From Marinobacter litoralis (GTDB lineage Bacteria > Pseudomonadota > Gammaproteobacteria > Pseudomonadales > Oleiphilaceae): a stretch of DNA of 64,000 bases. Under the pieces are notes generated by a model. That model was given only the letters and a program-made list of their open reading frames with translations. It was not told the origin of the DNA and did no database searches. Position numbers and translations under genes: made by a program. The stretch is from assembly GCF_016427555.1 (NCBI RefSeq), contig NZ_JAELVS010000002.1, positions 186,001 to 250,000 on the forward strand, given 5' to 3'. Shown here piece after piece: positions 1 through 8,831 of this stretch (position 1 is its first letter; the number at the start of each line of letters is the position of its first letter).

Positions 1-1
1 G

Positions 2-799
2 GTGCGTGGACTGGAGCGTGAAATCGCCAAAATCTGCCGTAAGGTAGTGCGCGAACACGTAGAGAGCAGCGATAAGGCTTCGGTAACGATCACGCCGGAC
101 ATGCTGGAAGACTATTCGGGTGTTAAAAAGTTCAAGTACGGTCTTGCGGAAGAGAATAACCAGATTGGTCAGGTAACCGGCCTGGCCTGGACTCAGGTTG
201 GCGGTGAATTGCTGACGATTGAGTGTGCGTTAACGCCGGGTAAAGGCCGTGTTGTGAAGACCGGTTCGCTGGGCGATGTCATGCAAGAGTCCATCCAAAC
301 GGCCCTGACCGTGGTCAGAAGTCGGGCAACCGGGCTGGGTGTGGCTGACGATTTCCATGAAAAGCACGACTTACACGTGCATGTTCCGGAAGGTGCAACG
401 CCAAAAGACGGCCCGAGTGCGGGCATCGGGATGTGCACAGCTCTGGTTTCTTCGCTGACTAAAATCCCCGTTCGCGCGGACGTTGCCATGACCGGTGAGA
501 TCACGCTGAGAGGCCGTGTGCTGCCGATTGGTGGCCTGAAAGAGAAGCTGCTGGCGGCGCATCGGGGCGGCATTAAAACCGTTCTGATTCCTGATGAAAA
601 TGTTCGTGATCTCAAAGAGATACCGGAGAATATAAAGGAATCTCTCGAAATTAAGCCGGTTAAGTGGATCGATGAAGTGCTCGACATTGCGCTGGCTTAT
701 CCGCCCGAACCGAGAGCGGAAAAGGACGATGAAAAAGTGTCCTCCGCCAAGGGGAACGACGATTCCAATGATGCTGCAGAGCGCATAAATACACATTAA
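2..799 (+). CDS. lon: Lon protease, C-terminal part (5' end outside window)
   Basis: ATP-dependent serine protease that degrades misfolded and regulatory proteins in the cytoplasm. Only the end of the AAA+ module and the proteolytic domain are present, about 265 residues; the frame is open to the left edge, so the initial Val codon is internal and not a start. The catalytic dyad is visible: Ser at residue 139 of this fragment in the PKDGPSAG motif, and Lys at residue 182 in GGLKEKLL, 43 residues later as in other Lon proteins. The last ~30 residues are a charged, low-complexity tail. The gene precedes hupB and ppiD, the usual gammaproteobacterial order, which supports the call. Confidence 0.97.
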   Translation: MRGLEREIAKICRKVVREHVESSDKASVTITPDMLEDYSGVKKFKYGLAEENNQIGQVTGLAWTQVGGELLTIECALTPGKGRVVKTGSLGDVMQESIQTALTVVRSRATGLGVADDFHEKHDLHVHVPEGATPKDGPSAGIGMCTALVSSLTKIPVRADVAMTGEITLRGRVLPIGGLKEKLLAAHRGGIKTVLIPDENVRDLKEIPENIKESLEIKPVKWIDEVLDIALAYPPEPRAEKDDEKVSSAKGNDDSNDAAERINTH

Positions 800-814
800 A
801 CACTGGATGAGTTG

Positions 815-844
815 TTGACATGCCGGAGAGCCCATTGGTATAAC
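815..844 (+). promoter_or_regulatory. Sigma-70-type promoter for hupB
   Basis: TTGACA at 815-820 and TATAAC at 839-844 are separated by 18 bases, close to the sigma-70 consensus. Transcription would start near 851, giving hupB a leader of about 190 nt. An imperfect inverted repeat (825-841 with 866-879) covers the -10 element. Confidence 0.7.
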
Positions 845-879
845 TGTTTCGCCGTGAAGCAGCCAATACCAAGGGCTCC
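825..879. repeat. Imperfect inverted repeat over the hupB promoter
   Basis: The left arm at 825-841 and the right arm at 866-879 can form 14 base pairs (GGAG, CCC and TTGGTAT blocks), with two small bulges in the left arm and a loop of about 24 nt. No T-run follows, so it does not look like a standard lon terminator. It could be a read-through stem at the lon 3' end or an operator. Confidence 0.45.
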
Positions 880-1037
880 CGCGCAGTATGTGCCTATTCC
901 AAACACCGGTTAATCGCCGCAAGGAATAATAATAGTGAAGAATGGAATTCTCCGACCGCTTATGCGATAGTCGTGAGCGTCCGCGAAAAAACAAACCAAC
1001 CTATAACATCTTCAACCTGACATCGAAGGGGTTTAGT

Positions 1038-1310
1038 GTGAACAAGTCCGAACTGATTGATGCAATTGCAGAATCCGCAGATATTTCCAAAGCTGCAGCT
1101 GGCCGTGCGCTGGATGCTATGACGAACACCATCACTGGTGCTCTGAAGAACGACGATCAGGTTACTCTGATCGGCTTCGGTACCTTCTCTGTGAAAGAAC
1201 GCGCCGCCCGTACTGGCCGTAACCCGCAGACTGGCGCTGAGATCAAGATTCCGGCCTCTAAAGTGCCTGGATTCAAGGCAGGCAAGGCCCTGAAAGACGC
1301 TGTTAAGTAA
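1038..1310 (+). CDS. hupB: DNA-binding protein HU-beta
   Basis: Small histone-like protein that bends and compacts DNA as a dimer in the nucleoid. The product is 90 residues, the normal HU length. It starts at the GTG of 1038, which has a good ribosome site (GAAGGGG at 1024-1030) and the typical N-terminus [10 protein letters not shown]; an in-frame ATG at 942 would add 32 residues foreign to the family. The DNA-binding arm is recognisable ([20 protein letters not shown], then [13 protein letters not shown]). It lies between lon and ppiD and has its own promoter and terminator, so it is probably transcribed alone at high level. Confidence 0.96.
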   Translation: MNKSELIDAIAESADISKAAAGRALDAMTNTITGALKNDDQVTLIGFGTFSVKERAARTGRNPQTGAEIKIPASKVPGFKAGKALKDAVK

Positions 1311-1359
1311 TAGCTCTTTCACTGGCAGCTTCCGCTGGCGGGAGTTGCCATAAGAATTC

Positions 1360-1390
1360 AAGGCGCATTCCGATCAGGGTGCGCCTTTTT
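1360..1390 (+). terminator. Rho-independent terminator of hupB
   Basis: Stem AGGCGCA (1361-1367) pairs with TGCGCCT (1380-1386) around a 12-nt loop and is followed by a T-run ending at 1390. Confidence 0.8.
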
Positions 1391-1464
1391 ACGTTAAAGG
1401 CCGCCGGGGCTATAGCTCACACAATAATCACCAGCACGACCTTGAACAGGGATTCAGAACTAAC

Positions 1465-3312
1465 ATGCTTCAAGATATTCGGGATAACGCCCAGAGTACC
1501 ATCGCCAAAGTGATCGTTGGCCTATTGATTGTTTCCCTTTCCATCTGGGGAATGGATGCCATTATTGGCGGTTTTTCCGGTGAGCCCGAAGTGGCTACAG
1601 TGAACGGAACTGATATCACCGAGCGGGAGTTTCTCCGAACCGTTCAGCTCGAAACCCAGCAGCGCCTGATGCAGATGGAAACCCCAGATCCATCTCTGGT
1701 GGACGAAGACCAATTACGCACCGATGTACTGGAAGCCCTTATCCAAGAGGCCGTACTGACCCAGGATGCCCAAAGCCAAGGGCTTGAGCTGTCGGACGCG
1801 GATATTGATGCCCTGATTACTCAAATGCCTCAGTTCCAGGTGGATGGTAAGTACAGCCCGGAGCGCTTTGCGGCGACCGTTCGTAACCTGGGTATGGGTG
1901 TTGCCGAATTCCGCGCCAGCATGCATAAGAGTTACGTGACCAACCAGATTCGAGCGGCCATCGCTCAAACCGCACTGGCGACACCGGAAAGTGCCGCTCA
2001 GTTGCTGGCCATACAGAATCAGACTCGAGATTTCCGTGTTCTTTCGTTGTCCAAAGACCAAGTCGCTGATCAGGTCGCGGTGACGGATGACGAGATTGCC
2101 ACGTATTACGAAGAGAACAAGGCTCAGTTCCAGGAGCCGGAAAAGGTAGATGCAGTCTACCTGACGTTGTCACAGGCCACCCTGGCGGATGCGGTTGAGG
2201 TGAGTGAAGACGAGGTACGGGCCGAGTATGAGTCGCGGGCCGAGCAATTTGCCCGAGAAGAGCGTAAAGCGGCTCACATTTTGATTGAGGCCGGTGCAGA
2301 AGCTGAAGAAACGCTCTCGACTATTCAGTCCCGACTGGAAGCAGGCGAGTCCTTTGCCGACCTGGCTAAAGAATTCTCGGTCGATACCGTTTCGGGGCGT
2401 GATGGCGGCGATTTGGGCTATGCTGGCCGTGGCGTTTACGATGAAGCGTTTGAAGAAGCGCTGTTTGCATTGGACGAGGGTGAAATCTCCGGGCCCGTTG
2501 AAACCAGTTTTGGTATTCACTTGATTCGCCTGGACGATGTTCGCCGCTCCGATGTGCCCTCGTTTGAAGAGCTGGAAGGGCAGCTGCGTAACGAGTTGGC
2601 TCGGGCCAAAGCCGAAGAGCGTTATGTTGAAGTCCGCGCTGAATTGGCAGACGCAGCCTATGCGGCGGATGATCTGGCCGGGCCTGCCAGTGAGCTGGGG
2701 CTGGAGCTTCGTGAAGTGCAGGGCGTAACCCGAGATGGCGGCGCAGAACCCTTCGGTCATGCCGGGCTGGTGCGCCAGTTGTTCTCCGCAGATGTGCTGG
2801 AAGATGGCTACAACACGGAGCTGATCGATGTGGGCGACAATGTTTCTATTGTTGCGCGTGTGAAAGCTCATCACGAAGCTCGTCAGCTTGAGTTGACGGA
2901 TGTTCGCGACGATATCAAGGCAACACTGGAAGTAATGGCGACGCGAGAGGCGCTGCAAGCGAAGGCGAACAAGCTGGTGGCAGACATTGAAGCCGGCGAT
3001 AGCGTAGAGCAGGGCAACTGGAAGCAGTTCGAAGCCCAAGGCCGTGGCGCTGCCGGGGATCTAAGCCCGCTGGTGCTGCGCAAAGCCTTCACCATGCCAC
3101 GTCCAAATGGCGAGCAATCGACTGTAGACGCGGTTGTAGGTCTGGCGGAAGCTCATATCATTGTGCTTGAGGCCGTTAACGAAGGGGACGTGGATCGTGA
3201 AAATGCCGAGTTCCAGCATGTTCAGCAATTCTTGACCCAGCTTCAAGGTCAGCGCGAATACGCGGTCTATCAGCAATACCTGAGAGAAACCGCCGAGATC
3301 GAGCGGAACTAA
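1465..3312 (+). CDS. ppiD: Periplasmic folding chaperone PpiD (parvulin-like)
   Basis: Inner-membrane-anchored chaperone that meets newly exported proteins at the periplasmic exit of SecYEG. The product is 615 residues, near the E. coli length. The N-terminus carries one membrane segment (about residues 13-35) with a short cytoplasmic tail. A SurA/PpiD-type chaperone region follows, then one parvulin domain at about 266-358 (KAAHILIEAG, GGDLGYAGRG, SFGIHLIRLDD), then a long helical C-terminal part. PpiD parvulin domains usually have little isomerase activity, so a chaperone role is more likely than catalysis. It follows hupB in the conserved lon-hupB-ppiD order but is separated from it by a terminator. 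The Shine-Dalgarno is weak. Confidence 0.95.
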   Translation: MLQDIRDNAQSTIAKVIVGLLIVSLSIWGMDAIIGGFSGEPEVATVNGTDITEREFLRTVQLETQQRLMQMETPDPSLVDEDQLRTDVLEALIQEAVLTQDAQSQGLELSDADIDALITQMPQFQVDGKYSPERFAATVRNLGMGVAEFRASMHKSYVTNQIRAAIAQTALATPESAAQLLAIQNQTRDFRVLSLSKDQVADQVAVTDDEIATYYEENKAQFQEPEKVDAVYLTLSQATLADAVEVSEDEVRAEYESRAEQFAREERKAAHILIEAGAEAEETLSTIQSRLEAGESFADLAKEFSVDTVSGRDGGDLGYAGRGVYDEAFEEALFALDEGEISGPVETSFGIHLIRLDDVRRSDVPSFEELEGQLRNELARAKAEERYVEVRAELADAAYAADDLAGPASELGLELREVQGVTRDGGAEPFGHAGLVRQLFSADVLEDGYNTELIDVGDNVSIVARVKAHHEARQLELTDVRDDIKATLEVMATREALQAKANKLVADIEAGDSVEQGNWKQFEAQGRGAAGDLSPLVLRKAFTMPRPNGEQSTVDAVVGLAEAHIIVLEAVNEGDVDRENAEFQHVQQFLTQLQGQREYAVYQQYLRETAEIERN

Positions 3313-3327
3313 TCCGGTCGCTCATTG

Positions 3328-3355
3328 AAAAAGGGTGCCTAGGCACCCTTTTTTT
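3328..3355. terminator. Bidirectional terminator between ppiD and hexR
   Basis: A perfect 20-bp palindrome at 3331-3350 (AAGGGTGCCT and its complement) has an A-run on its left and a T-run on its right, so it can end both the rightward ppiD transcript and the leftward hexR transcript. Confidence 0.88.
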
Positions 3356-4235
3356 ATGGCTGTGGATCCAGTGGGAAGCGCGTTGCTTTCAGGCTCTCCT
3401 TCACCTTCTTGAGATGGTTGAGAAAGTCCGGGCCCCGCTTCAACGTCACGCCAGTTGCCAGGATGTCGATCACGGTCAGATGAATGATGCGTGAAGACAT
3501 GGGCATATACACTTCCGTATCTTCCGGCGACGTCACCCCCAGAACGGTGGTGCACACCTCCGCCAGAGGGGAGTCCGGGTTGGTTATGCCAATCACCGTG
3601 GCGCCATTGCCTCGCGCCAGTTGGGCAGACTCTACGGATTCCCGGGTGCGGCCGGTGTAAGAGATGACGACGATGGTATCTCCCACGCCAGCCCCCGCGG
3701 CGACCATGCGCTGCATCAAGGCGTCTTCGTAAGCGGACACCGGTGTGTTGAATCGAAAAAATTTATGCTGGGCGTCCATGGCAACCGAGGCGGAGCCACC
3801 CATACCGAAAAAGATGATCTGTTTCGCCTGAATCAAGTAATCCACCACCGTTGCGATGGACTCCGGGTCTAGCGCCTGACGGGCTTTATCCAGGCTGGCT
3901 ATGGTGCTGAGCATGATCTTGTCTGCATACTCGGAGGCCGAATCGTCAGGTTTGATATTCTCGCCCACGTAGGGGGTGCCGGTGGCAATGCTTTGTGCCA
4001 GCCGAATCTTGAAGTCTGGAAAGCCGGTAGCGGAAAAGCCCCGGCAAAAACGGTTGACTGTGGGTTCACTGACGTCAGCCGCCCGAGCCAAAGCTGCAAT
4101 GCTATACCGGGTTGCAGCGCTGGGATCACGGAGAATGGCGCCGGCCACTTTGCGCTCGGATTTATTGAGAGTTTCCAGGCGGTTCTGGATTTCTTCCAGC
4201 AAATTCTCTTCTCGACGGACCGCACTGACTGCCAT
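3354..4235 (-). CDS. hexR: HexR, RpiR-family regulator of Entner-Doudoroff genes
   Basis: Transcription factor that in pseudomonads and relatives represses zwf/edd-type genes and is released by 2-keto-3-deoxy-6-phosphogluconate. The 293-residue product has an N-terminal RpiR helix-turn-helix (about 9-85, recognition region near [19 protein letters not shown]) and a C-terminal SIS sugar-phosphate domain (about 125-260, [18 protein letters not shown]). The ATG at 4235 has a strong AGGGAG ribosome site. The gene is divergent from zwf-pgl-eda, which is strong context for HexR. Regulation of pyk and edd nearby is inferred from known HexR regulons; I could not pick out a convincing operator. Confidence 0.93.
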   Translation of the reverse strand: MAVSAVRREENLLEEIQNRLETLNKSERKVAGAILRDPSAATRYSIAALARAADVSEPTVNRFCRGFSATGFPDFKIRLAQSIATGTPYVGENIKPDDSASEYADKIMLSTIASLDKARQALDPESIATVVDYLIQAKQIIFFGMGGSASVAMDAQHKFFRFNTPVSAYEDALMQRMVAAGAGVGDTIVVISYTGRTRESVESAQLARGNGATVIGITNPDSPLAEVCTTVLGVTSPEDTEVYMPMSSRIIHLTVIDILATGVTLKRGPDFLNHLKKVKESLKATRFPLDPQP

Positions 4236-4280
4236 ACGGATTGCTCCCTGCCTGTACGCAAAAATGATTAATGAATCCGC

Positions 4281-4286
4281 ATTATA
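4281..4286 (-). promoter_or_regulatory. Candidate -10 box of hexR
   Basis: On the minus strand there is a perfect TATAAT 46 bases upstream of the hexR start. No good -35 is seen at 17 bases, so it may be a weak or activator-assisted promoter. Confidence 0.45.
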
Positions 4287-4414
4287 CCTTCCTTGAAAGA
4301 AAACCTGAGTAGTAAAAACGTCATGAGTTGCGTAGTTTCTTGGATTCCTTAGTCGGCAATGTCATTATTTGGGTAAAGTTACGACAAGCGCCTGCCAGCA
4401 GGATGGGGAGTTGA

Positions 4415-5887
4415 ATGTCTGAGCCATTGCCAGTGTCTTGTGATCTTATGCTGTTCGGAGCAATGGGGAATTTGGCCCGAAAAAAACTCTTTCCCGCCCT
4501 TTATCAGCTGGATCGCGAGGGATTGCTGGCGGAAAACAGCCGTATTCTCGCGATTGCCCGGCGCGACTTAAGCGTTGCAGACATCCGCAAGCAATTGATT
4601 TCGAACCTTGAGGTGGCGGTCGCAGATGGAGAGTTTGATTCCAAACTTGCCGAACGTTTCGCCGCTCGGGTTGATTATCAAAATCTGGATTTCACCGATA
4701 CCGCAGCCTTCGCCGCGCTCAACAGCTGGCGCAACGCAGACAACCAATTGATCGTGTACATGGCAACGCCACCGGCTATGTACGGCGTGATCGCACGGAA
4801 TCTGAAAGACCAAAGCTGTTGTACGTCGCGTACTCGGGTGGTGGTGGAGAAACCCATCGGTCACGATCTGGCATCATCCAAAGTCATCAATGATGCATTG
4901 GCGGAGGTTTATGACGAAAGCCAGCTCTTCCGTATCGACCACTATTTAGGCAAAGAGACGGTGCAGAACCTGATTGCTCTGCGTTTTGCCAACAATCTGT
5001 TTGCCTCCCAGTGGGATCAAAACCATATTTCCCATGTTGAGATTACCGTGGCTGAGAGTACAGGGATTGACGGGCGTTGGGGGTATTTTGATCAAGCGGG
5101 GCAGGTCCGGGATATGATCCAGAACCATTTGCTGCAGCTGCTTTGCTTGATTGCGATGGACCCGCCTGCGGATTTGTCAGCCGACAGTATTCGCGACGAG
5201 AAGGTGAAAATTCTGAAAGCGCTCAAACGAATATCTCCCGCGATGATGGAGCAATACGTGGTGCGCGGCCAGTATGCCGCCGGAGCCAGTCATGGCGAAG
5301 TGGTGCCTGGCTATCTGGAGGAAGAGGGTGCGGATAAGTCCAGCCTGACGGAAACGTTTGTTGCCTTGAAAGTGGAAATCGACAACTGGCGCTGGTCAGG
5401 TGTGCCATTTTACATTCGAACCGGTAAACGCATGCCGGAAAAAATGGCCCAGATCATTATCCACTTTAAACCGGCCCCTCATTACATCTTTGATCCTGAC
5501 CAGAAGCATCTGGCCAATAACAAACTGGTTATACGACTCCAGCCGGACGAAGGCATGGAGCTGAAAATCCTGACCAAAGAACACGGTTTGGATAAGGGGA
5601 TGCGTTTGAGGCAGGGGCCGCTGGAGCTGACGTTTTCGGAAACCTTTGGAGCCGAACGGATCCCGGATGCCTATGAGCGATTGTTGTGGGAAGTGATGCG
5701 AGGCAACCAGTATCTGTTTGTAAGGCGCGATGAAGTCGAGCACGCCTGGCGCTGGGTTGATCAAATTATCCAGAACTGGCGTGATCTGGGCGAGCCGCCG
5801 AAACGCTACGCTGCCGGCACCTGGGGGCCGGTTGCCTCCATTGCACTGATCACCAGAGACGGCAGGAGTTGGTATGAAGATGCCTGA
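4415..5887 (+). CDS. zwf: Glucose-6-phosphate 1-dehydrogenase
   Basis: Oxidises glucose-6-phosphate to 6-phosphogluconolactone with NAD(P)+, the first step into the Entner-Doudoroff and pentose phosphate routes. The product is 490 residues, the usual length. The N-terminal nucleotide-binding loop reads [13 protein letters not shown] (about 15-27), a variant of the common GASGDLAxRKL. EKPIG is at 145-149, and the active-site signature RIDHYLGK at 173-180 carries the catalytic His. GGGGAG just upstream of the ATG at 4415 is a good ribosome site. The next gene, pgl, overlaps its end by 14 nt, so zwf-pgl-eda is clearly one operon, divergent from its likely regulator hexR. Confidence 0.97.
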   Translation: MSEPLPVSCDLMLFGAMGNLARKKLFPALYQLDREGLLAENSRILAIARRDLSVADIRKQLISNLEVAVADGEFDSKLAERFAARVDYQNLDFTDTAAFAALNSWRNADNQLIVYMATPPAMYGVIARNLKDQSCCTSRTRVVVEKPIGHDLASSKVINDALAEVYDESQLFRIDHYLGKETVQNLIALRFANNLFASQWDQNHISHVEITVAESTGIDGRWGYFDQAGQVRDMIQNHLLQLLCLIAMDPPADLSADSIRDEKVKILKALKRISPAMMEQYVVRGQYAAGASHGEVVPGYLEEEGADKSSLTETFVALKVEIDNWRWSGVPFYIRTGKRMPEKMAQIIIHFKPAPHYIFDPDQKHLANNKLVIRLQPDEGMELKILTKEHGLDKGMRLRQGPLELTFSETFGAERIPDAYERLLWEVMRGNQYLFVRRDEVEHAWRWVDQIIQNWRDLGEPPKRYAAGTWGPVASIALITRDGRSWYEDA

Positions 5888-6593
5888 ATTACAAATGCCG
5901 GAGGGCGTCCATGTGCATTCAGCTCAGTCGCCGGAGGCGATCGGCGAAATGCTCGCAGAGCAAGTTGCTGAACATTTGCGGCTTCGGCTTTCTGAAGCAG
6001 CGCTGGCAACGCTGGTGGTTTCCGGGGGCTCAACGCCGCTGCCCTTTTTTCGGGCCTTGAGGGGAAAAACGTTGGAGTGGGGTAGGGTTCTGATCGCTTT
6101 GGCCGACGAACGCTGGGTGCCGGAAACTGACGCAGCCAGCAATGCCGCCTTGGTAAAAAAAGAACTGCTGCAAGCGGAAGCGGCTCAGGCCCGGCTTGTG
6201 TTGTTTCACTATTCAGATAAAGATGCGAGTGAGGCAATGCCTGAGCTTGAGGCAGCAGCAACGGAATTGACCGACCCTGTGGATGTGCTGGTGCTTGGCA
6301 TGGGCAATGACGGGCATACGGCTTCGCTGTTTCCGGATGCTCCCGAGCTGAACCAGGCCATGGACCGGCATGGGCATCAGCAGGTCATGGTGATGACTCC
6401 GCCGTCACAGGCTAACCAGCGGGTTACATTAACCTTGCCGGTTCTGATGCGAGCGCGATTTAAAATGCTACACCTGAAAGGACAAGACAAGATCTCCACG
6501 TTGGCTAGGGCAGCGGAAGCGCCGGCCGATTGGTCCGCAATGCCCATTCGCGCTTTCCTGCAAGCCGGATTACATATCTACTGGAGCCCGTGA
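5874..6593 (+). CDS. pgl: 6-phosphogluconolactonase
   Basis: Hydrolyses 6-phosphogluconolactone, the zwf product, to 6-phosphogluconate. The product is 239 residues of the DevB/NagB-like fold, with the family motifs [14 protein letters not shown] near residue 45, [15 protein letters not shown] near 75-90 and [14 protein letters not shown] near 142-155. It starts inside the end of zwf and its TGA shares a base with the eda ATG (TGATG at 6591-6595), so translation of the three genes is probably coupled. Confidence 0.95.
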   Translation: MKMPELQMPEGVHVHSAQSPEAIGEMLAEQVAEHLRLRLSEAALATLVVSGGSTPLPFFRALRGKTLEWGRVLIALADERWVPETDAASNAALVKKELLQAEAAQARLVLFHYSDKDASEAMPELEAAATELTDPVDVLVLGMGNDGHTASLFPDAPELNQAMDRHGHQQVMVMTPPSQANQRVTLTLPVLMRARFKMLHLKGQDKISTLARAAEAPADWSAMPIRAFLQAGLHIYWSP

Positions 6594-7264
6594 TGCCACA
6601 ACTCTCGAACGAACATAAGCTGGAAATTGAGAGGGTACTGACGCAGTCATCAATCATACCGGTGATTACCATTCATCGTCTGGCGGATGCAGTGCCTCTG
6701 TGTAAGGCGCTCTATGAAGGAGGGCTTGGTGTTCTCGAAATCACCCTGCGCACCGAGTGCGGGGTGGCCGCCATTCGTGAGGTTCGCAACGCACTGCCAG
6801 ATGCATTGGTAGGCGCCGGTTCGGTGACCAGTATTGCCCAATATCGCGAGGTAGAGCTGGCCGGCGCTCAGTTTGTGATCACGCCCGGCGTTACCGAAGC
6901 GGTGCTGGAATTCGGGGTAACCTCTGAAGCGCCGTTGCTGCCGGGAATTTCGACAGCTTCAGAACTGATGATGGGCCACATTCACGGCTACCGGCATTTC
7001 AAATTCTTTCCCGCTGAAGTGTCCGGTGGTGTAGCAGCATTGAAAGCACTGGCAGGGCCGTTCCCGGGCGTGAAGTTTTGCCCGACGGGAGGTATTCGGC
7101 GGGAGACGGCGGCAGACTATCTGAAGTTGGAGAATGTCGCTGCGGTCGGCGGTAGTTGGCTAACACCGGCCGATAAAGTCGCGGCGAAAGACTGGGCGGC
7201 GATTTCCGATATCGCTCGCGCCAGTCTTGTTGATGCCGGAAAGCAATCCCGAGCGTCGGATTAG
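6593..7264 (+). CDS. eda: 2-keto-3-deoxy-6-phosphogluconate (KDPG) aldolase
   Basis: Splits KDPG into pyruvate and glyceraldehyde-3-phosphate, the last step of the Entner-Doudoroff pathway. Starting at the ATG of 6593, which overlaps the pgl stop, the product is 223 residues. The general-base Glu at 49 (EITLRT) and the Schiff-base Lys at 137 (HFKFFPAE) are present. An in-frame upstream start at 6530 would add 21 residues inside pgl and is less likely. It ends in a TTAG tetranucleotide shared with the stop codon of the convergent pyk gene, with no terminator between them. Confidence 0.95.
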   Translation: MPQLSNEHKLEIERVLTQSSIIPVITIHRLADAVPLCKALYEGGLGVLEITLRTECGVAAIREVRNALPDALVGAGSVTSIAQYREVELAGAQFVITPGVTEAVLEFGVTSEAPLLPGISTASELMMGHIHGYRHFKFFPAEVSGGVAALKALAGPFPGVKFCPTGGIRRETAADYLKLENVAAVGGSWLTPADKVAAKDWAAISDIARASLVDAGKQSRASD

Positions 7265-8709
7265 CCGATGTCGGTGCCCACCTGAACAATTTTCATGGTG
7301 TTGGTGCCGCCATGCGCATTCACAAAATCACCGTTAGTGATGACCACCAGGTCACCCTGTTTGACATAGTCGCGCTTGACCAATTCTTCCAATGCCAGAT
7401 TTTTCACCTGCTCTTTCTCGTGATTGGCAGAATCGAACGGCACAGTTTGAACGCCCCGGTAAAGCGCGACCTTGTGCTGGGTCGAGTGGTGCCGGGAAAA
7501 CGCAAAGATGGGCAAGGCTGATTTGATGCGTGACATCAGGCGCGGTGTCGAGCCGGTTTCGGTCAGGCAGATAATCGCCGTTACGCCCTGCAAATGGTTT
7601 GCGGCATACATGGCAGATAGGGCAATGGCTTCGTCAACGGCTTCCATGCTTTCGTTAATACGGTGTTTTGACTGGCGCATCGAAGGGTGGCGCTCCGCAC
7701 CTTTACAGATTCTCACCATAGCCTCGACCGCTTCAGTCGGATAATCGCCCACGGCGGTTTCAGCCGACAGCATGACCGCATCGGTGTAGTCCATAACCGC
7801 GTTTGCCACATCAGACACCTCGGCCCGCGTTGGCATGGGGTTGGTGATCATGGATTCCATCATTTGGGTGGCGGTAATGACGACGCGGTCGAGTACCCGC
7901 GCCCGAGCGATAATGTGCTTTTGAACGGCCACCAATTCCGCATCGCCGATCTCTACGGCTAAATCCCCTCGGGCAACCATAACGGCATCCGATGCCTTGA
8001 TGACGGCATCCAGAGCTTCCGTGTCGTGAGCCAGCTCGGCCCGCTCGATTTTTGCCACCAGGCCGGCATCCGAACCCGCTTCCTTCAGCAACCGGCGGGC
8101 AACGTGCATGTCTTCGGCAGTGCGTACGAAAGAGACCGCAACGTAGTCGGCGCCCAGATTGGCGGCGGTAACGATGTCTTGCTTGTCCTTTTCAGTGAGT
8201 GCGTCAGCGGAAAGTCCACCCCCGCGCTTGTTCAGACCTTTGTTATTGGACAGCGGGCCGCCGATCAGCACGGTTGAGGTAATGCTGTGGTCATTGACAG
8301 CCGTGACTTCCATTTCGATGCGACCATCGTCCAGCACCAGAATGTCACCGGGAGTCACGTCGTTGATCAGCTCTTCGTAATCAATGCCCACGGAGGCTTC
8401 GGTACCGGCGTCTTTGTCCATCGAAGCGTCAAGAACAAACGTCTGGCCGGGCTTGAGCGTGACTTTGTTATTGCTAAAGCGAGCAATTCGGAGTTTTGGC
8501 CCCTGCAAATCCGCCAGTAATGCCACGAAACGACCTTGTTCGGCGGCGGTTGCCCGTACATTCTTGGCCCGCTCTATGTGTTCCTGCGCGCTGCCGTGAG
8601 AAAAGTTCAGGCGAGTAACGTCCACGCCGGCCGCGATAATGCCGGCCAACGCTTCTTTGCTGTCGGTGGCGGGGCCAAGGGTGGCTACGATTTTTGTGCG
8701 CCGGAGCAT
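7261..8709 (-). CDS. pyk: Pyruvate kinase
   Basis: Converts phosphoenolpyruvate and ADP to pyruvate and ATP. The start at 8709 gives 482 residues with the classic N-terminus [16 protein letters not shown] and an AAGGAC ribosome site; an in-frame codon at 8796 would add 29 residues unlike the family. Motifs in order: LNFSHGS near 38, [10 protein letters not shown], and the loop TATQMMESM followed by [13 protein letters not shown]; the C-terminal allosteric domain is complete. Divergent from edd and convergent with eda, it completes a local route from glucose-6-phosphate to pyruvate. Whether it is the PykA or PykF type cannot be decided here. Confidence 0.94.
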   Translation of the reverse strand: MLRRTKIVATLGPATDSKEALAGIIAAGVDVTRLNFSHGSAQEHIERAKNVRATAAEQGRFVALLADLQGPKLRIARFSNNKVTLKPGQTFVLDASMDKDAGTEASVGIDYEELINDVTPGDILVLDDGRIEMEVTAVNDHSITSTVLIGGPLSNNKGLNKRGGGLSADALTEKDKQDIVTAANLGADYVAVSFVRTAEDMHVARRLLKEAGSDAGLVAKIERAELAHDTEALDAVIKASDAVMVARGDLAVEIGDAELVAVQKHIIARARVLDRVVITATQMMESMITNPMPTRAEVSDVANAVMDYTDAVMLSAETAVGDYPTEAVEAMVRICKGAERHPSMRQSKHRINESMEAVDEAIALSAMYAANHLQGVTAIICLTETGSTPRLMSRIKSALPIFAFSRHHSTQHKVALYRGVQTVPFDSANHEKEQVKNLALEELVKRDYVKQGDLVVITNGDFVNAHGGTNTMKIVQVGTDIG

Positions 8710-8792
8710 AAAGCTTGTCCTTTTGAAGTGTCGAAAACGGGGAATGTATTGAGTATGGTTAATTGAATCGGAACGCGAGTCTTTAAGGAAGT

Positions 8793-8807
8793 ACACTTAC
8801 GTAGTGT
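8793..8807. promoter_or_regulatory. Inverted repeat in the pyk-edd divergent region
   Basis: ACACT (8793-8797) and AGTGT (8803-8807) are complementary arms separated by five bases, about 25 nt upstream of edd and 83 nt upstream of pyk. This could be an operator for one or both genes. It does not match the HexR consensus I know. Confidence 0.35.
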
Positions 8808-8831
8808 GTTTATCAATGTGGGAGTCATGCC

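Noticed and set aside
942..1037. Longer HU start with 32 extra N-terminal residues
   Set aside because: HU proteins begin near MNKxELI; the GTG at 1038 has a strong ribosome site and gives the standard 90-residue product.
2170..3039. 289-codon open frame antisense to ppiD
   Set aside because: It is fully inside ppiD on the other strand with no recognisable motif.
4373..4382. GTAAAGTTAC as a HexR operator upstream of zwf
   Set aside because: The half-site spacing does not fit the HexR consensus I know (five bases between GTAA and TTAC are expected, two are seen). I could not support any HexR site by eye.
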